This document shows, piece after piece, positions 6,388 through 8,681 of a stretch of 8,681 nucleotides of DNA. Each line of letters begins with the position of its first letter. Position 1 is the stretch's first letter. Below the pieces are notes generated by a model. That model ran no database searches and was not told where the DNA came from. It saw only the letters and a list, made by a program, of their open reading frames with translations. A program made the position numbers and the translations under genes. Location: positions 1 to 8,681 of the forward strand of contig JAFMSA010000139.1 in the NCBI GenBank assembly GCA_017353855.1, given 5' to 3'. This stretch comes from Alphaproteobacteria bacterium (lineage in GTDB: Bacteria; Pseudomonadota; Alphaproteobacteria; ATCC43930; CGMCC-115725).

Positions 6388-7557
6388 TTAATCCGCTTCG
6401 TTGCCGATCACGTGGTCGAGAATCCAGTTCTTGTAGTCGTGAACCAGCCTGTCCTTTGGGTGGAAACAACCTGGAACATGGATCGGTGAACTCAACCCTC
6501 TCTGTTGCCGCTCGCAGGCCCGCACGTCCTCATCGCGCACGACTTTCGAGTTCCCTAAGTACGTGGCGAGGATTTCGTCAAAATCGGGAATCGCGATAGC
6601 CGATTTCGGCACCATGAACGAGGTGACAAGCAGTGAGCGCCCCGGCCCCAGTGGGTGGATCTCGGTAGCCGATACAGAATCTATGTTGAAGCCCATCGAT
6701 GCGTTTGCATGAATGTTTGGCAGAAACGACCCGGTCTTGTGCTCCGGCGCCATGTCGATCTCGGGAAACCCCTTTTGCCCGTCGCTCACTCCTCGGGTGC
6801 CTTCGAAGCGCGTGTAATGCATCAGGTAGTTCCCGATATTGACCGTCGGATCATGGAAGTCGCGCCGCGACACGTATTTGCGGTTCAGCGTCGTCTTGTG
6901 CACGAACGGCACGTGCAGGCCGTCGCTGAAATTCTCCAGATACAGCTTCCAATTGGCTTCCATCGGGTATTCGGTGCGAGCGACACACACCAGCGATTCC
7001 GGCTGCCACGGCGCGGTGCGCTCTGGCAGGTCACCGAGATGGTCGAGCAATGAGGGGCTGTCCGGGTTGAAGTTGATCCACATCAGCCCCGCCCAGAGTT
7101 CAAGCTTCACCTGCTGCAGTCCGTGCGCGGACTTCTTGAAGCCCTGCGCTTCCGCCTCTTCCCACATAGGCGTCGCGTAAAGCTCTCCGTCGAGGTGGAA
7201 AGCCCAGTTGTGATAGGGGCAGACGAGGCGCGTACAGGTGCCGCTGCCGTCGATTATTTCGGAACCGCGGTGCGGACAGGAATTGACGAACGCGCGGATC
7301 TTCATGTCCTCGCCGCGCACGACGATCAGCGGAACACCCACGAATTCCTGCGTGAAGTAGCTCCCGGCGACCGGCACCCGGCTCTGGTGTCCGATGCAGT
7401 TCCAATACCGGAAAAAAATCCGTTCGCGCTCGCGTTCGTAGAACCGCGGCGATGTATAGCACCAACCCGGCAGCGTCACGGCATGTTCGGGGGCCTGGCG
7501 GACGCCGGTGTAGTACTCTGGATTGAAAAGATCGCTAGGCTCGAATATCGGAAACAT
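6388..7557 (-). CDS. Rieske non-heme iron oxygenase, alpha (catalytic) subunit
   Basis: A 389-residue ring-hydroxylating-type oxygenase subunit, cytoplasmic. The N-terminal Rieske [2Fe-2S] domain has ligands C94 and H96 (CPHRGSE) and C113 and H116 (CPYHNWAFHLDG). The C-terminal catalytic domain has ANWKLYLENFSDGLHVPFVH at 201-220, giving iron ligands H215 and H220 and the bridging acid D212 that couples the Rieske centre to the iron of the neighbouring subunit. D344 in DEDVRACERQQRGL is the likely third iron ligand. All catalytic residues are present, so the enzyme should be active. Such enzymes hydroxylate aromatic rings or N-/O-dealkylate substrates including quaternary amines, and need an electron-transfer partner. 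No reductase, ferredoxin or beta subunit lies in the window, so it may be an alpha-only type using a partner encoded elsewhere. The ATG at 7557 has a strong purine-rich site (AAGGGGGG, six bases away). It is divergent from the truncated amidohydrolase. The substrate cannot be read from the sequence. Confidence 0.9.
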   Translation of the reverse strand: MFPIFEPSDLFNPEYYTGVRQAPEHAVTLPGWCYTSPRFYERERERIFFRYWNCIGHQSRVPVAGSYFTQEFVGVPLIVVRGEDMKIRAFVNSCPHRGSEIIDGSGTCTRLVCPYHNWAFHLDGELYATPMWEEAEAQGFKKSAHGLQQVKLELWAGLMWINFNPDSPSLLDHLGDLPERTAPWQPESLVCVARTEYPMEANWKLYLENFSDGLHVPFVHKTTLNRKYVSRRDFHDPTVNIGNYLMHYTRFEGTRGVSDGQKGFPEIDMAPEHKTGSFLPNIHANASMGFNIDSVSATEIHPLGPGRSLLVTSFMVPKSAIAIPDFDEILATYLGNSKVVRDEDVRACERQQRGLSSPIHVPGCFHPKDRLVHDYKNWILDHVIGNEAD

Positions 7558-7608
7558 GCGGATCCCCCCTTTAGTCTCGTGTATTTGGGCTGCGTCATGG
7601 CTTACTCC

Positions 7609-7637
7609 ACCCTAACAGATGCCAAGGAGTGCGGCAA
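7609..7637 (-). promoter_or_regulatory. Possible sigma-70-type promoter for the Rieske gene
   Basis: On the minus strand, TTGCCG (7632-7637) and TAGGGT (7609-7614) are separated by 17 bases, and the -10 element lies 51 bases before the ATG. The matches to consensus are partial (four of six and three of six), so this is a weak prediction that rests mainly on position and spacing. Confidence 0.22.
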
Positions 7638-7698
7638 TTCGCGAACCCGGCTTCTGGTGACGCTCCCAACACGGTGAGGGACAGCCGCCCATTTCCGG

Positions 7699-7708
7699 TA
7701 ACCGGTTA
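7699..7708. promoter_or_regulatory. Palindrome TAACCGGTTA in the divergent spacer, possible operator
   Basis: TAACCGGTTA is a perfect 10-bp palindrome; one mismatched position further out, another pair (G7697-C7710) extends it. It sits in the divergent region between the Rieske gene and the amidohydrolase remnant, about 140 bases upstream of the Rieske start, a usual place for a dimeric regulator to bind. Short palindromes occur by chance, so support is positional only. Nothing else recognisable was found between 7558 and 7937. Confidence 0.25.
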
Positions 7709-7937
7709 TCGTGAGTGGTCCCATCACTGCATTCAATCGTCGGTTGTCCACATCATCGCGGTTCCGTTGCATCTGGGAACCTGCGGTCGACGATCGCAAA
7801 GACATGCGGGCGCATCACGACGCACGCTATCGCTGCGTCTTCCCTGCGACGCCCGAGCAAGGAGTGGCCATCTCGCTTGCGCGCCGAGGACAATCGCTTC
7901 CTGGCGCGGGAAGTAGAAGTATGCCAAAGGTCGCGCT

Positions 7938-8216
7938 TTGCGTCCGCCGGACGCGGCCTACGTTTTACGCAACGCCAGGATAGCGCGAGTATTGCTCGCG
8001 CGACCCGAGGCCTATGGCGGCGAGGGCGGGACCGTGCGGCTCGACATTGCGATCGAGGGCGGCCGCATCGCGGGTCTGAGGCCGACCGGCTCCGGCGCTG
8101 CCGGCTTGGAGGTCGATCTCGACGGCGGCATGATGTGGCCGTGCATTGCCGATATCCACGCCCATCTCGGCAGAGGACACGTCTAACTGCGTGCCGCCAA
8201 TACGACAAATGAGTAG
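7938..8216 (+). pseudogene. Cytosine deaminase-like amidohydrolase, N-terminal remnant with in-frame stop
   Basis: The frame starts at TTG (7938-7940) with AAAGG seven bases upstream and reads YVLRNARIARVLLARP, then VRLDIAIEGGRIAGLRPTGS, then VDLDGGMMWPCIADIHAHLG followed by RGHV and TAA at 8184-8186. This is the N-terminus of the cytosine deaminase-like metal-dependent hydrolases, which deaminate or open cyclic amides. The HxH metal motif of that superfamily is present (D-I-H-A-H), but the family's 'HLDKGH' has become HLGRGH. The residues after the stop, LRAANTTNE, still fit the expected continuation ('WPRAPNxDG'), followed by TAG at 8214-8216. Homology then disappears, leaving about 90 of roughly 400 residues, so no active enzyme is possible. 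It is divergent from the Rieske gene and may once have shared a control region and pathway with it. Confidence 0.65.
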
Positions 8217-8416
8217 GTAATCGACTGGATTTTTCGTATACACAATGCCGAACGAAAGTGATCTCGTGGGAGGCGCGTTGGTCCTCGCGAAAGCTCCCTA
8301 TCGGGGTGAATGCCGACACCGGACAGATCGGCGCCCGCCGGGCCGACCGGCGATGATGCCGATGACATGACGGCTCGCAGGTCGGTCGATTGCTCGAGCA
8401 GATTCCCGGATTGTGA
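8217..8416. other. Spacer between two pseudogenes, nothing recognised
   Basis: Two hundred bases between the amidohydrolase remnant and the LysR-like remnant. The frames are interrupted on the plus strand. I could not place the rest of either gene here, so a deletion joining the two remnants is likely. Confidence 0.35.
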
Positions 8417-8681
8417 GTCCGGCTGCATCGTTTGCCGGCCGACGTGATGACGATGGCATTGTTGATCAGTGTTTCGGACCACTTTGTTGCACGGATCGGC
8501 AGCCGGGCGAAATCGGCGTCGCACTAGTCGGTCTGGATAGCAATGCTCCCGTTGGAGCCGAGCGGCCCCGCTGAGGGCACTGCGCTTTGTGCGCAAGGGC
8601 ATGTGTCCATTCAGGCGCGGCGAATGTGTTCCGGCCTCCCGACCTTGGGGATGCGGTTCAGCGAGGCGACGGCAATTGCCG
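8417..8681 (+). pseudogene. LysR-type regulator effector-domain remnant (partial, in-frame TAG)
   Basis: One plus-strand frame, entered after a stop at 8414-8416, reads LLISVSDHFVARIGSRAKSA, then H-TAG (8525-8527), then WIAMLPLEPSGPAEG and, in the same frame, CSGLPTLGMRFSEATAIA up to the window edge. The order fits the effector-binding domain of LysR-type regulators: 'VVSxxHPLAR..xxxLADL..xPWILPPEPSG.......F...GLPxPRMRxE..S'. Homology on both sides of the TAG in one frame suggests a gene inactivated by a nonsense change; the upstream stop and the missing DNA-binding helix-turn-helix add to this. LysR regulators usually control adjacent or divergent catabolic operons, so it may be the former regulator of this locus. 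The assignment is by pattern only and is moderate at best. Confidence 0.42.

Noticed and set aside
1..8681. CRISPR arrays, tRNA or rRNA genes
   Set aside because: No regularly spaced direct repeats and no tRNA or rRNA-like conserved segments were seen on either strand.

Overview
The window is GC-rich DNA with codon use and gene families typical of an alphaproteobacterium, most like soil or rhizosphere Rhizobiales (Bradyrhizobium and relatives). That placement is inference from protein style, not a database match. It looks like an accessory region (genomic island or plasmid): a few well-preserved catabolic genes lie between long stretches of decayed coding sequence, and there is a broken conjugation-type gene.

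Layout. Positions 1-368 (+) hold the 3' end of an N,N-dimethylformamidase large-subunit-like gene. Convergent with it is an outer-membrane beta-barrel of the 'phenol MetA degradation' type (389-1213, -), preceded by a frameshifted TraD-like conjugal transfer gene (1210-1654, -). Positions 1655-2889 hold no gene I can support. An acyl-CoA dehydrogenase-like C-terminal remnant (3001-3180, +) sits 29 bases ahead of an intact gene for a 312-residue protein built from two copies of one domain (3210-4148, +). After a hairpin and a 19-bp perfect inverted repeat comes about 780 bp of apparent non-coding DNA. Next is an arginase/agmatinase-superfamily gene (5089-6021, +), convergent with a Rieske oxygenase alpha subunit (6388-7557, -). 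A divergent spacer of about 380 bp separates the Rieske gene from a truncated cytosine-deaminase-like amidohydrolase (7938-8216, +). A LysR-like effector-domain remnant with an in-frame stop runs off the right end.

How it fits together. Four of the recognisable enzyme families act on carbon-nitrogen bonds or N-alkyl/aromatic compounds: dimethylformamidase-like, ureohydrolase, cytosine-deaminase-like amidohydrolase and Rieske oxygenase. The beta-barrel type is often found beside degradation genes. The simplest inference is a locus for scavenging a nitrogen-containing organic compound, now partly eroded: the decayed members are the amidohydrolase, the acyl-CoA dehydrogenase-like enzyme and the LysR-type regulator. 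The most unusual intact proteins are the ureohydrolase homologue, which lacks the first metal-binding histidine and the guanidinium-binding glutamate of its superfamily, and the two-domain protein of unknown function.
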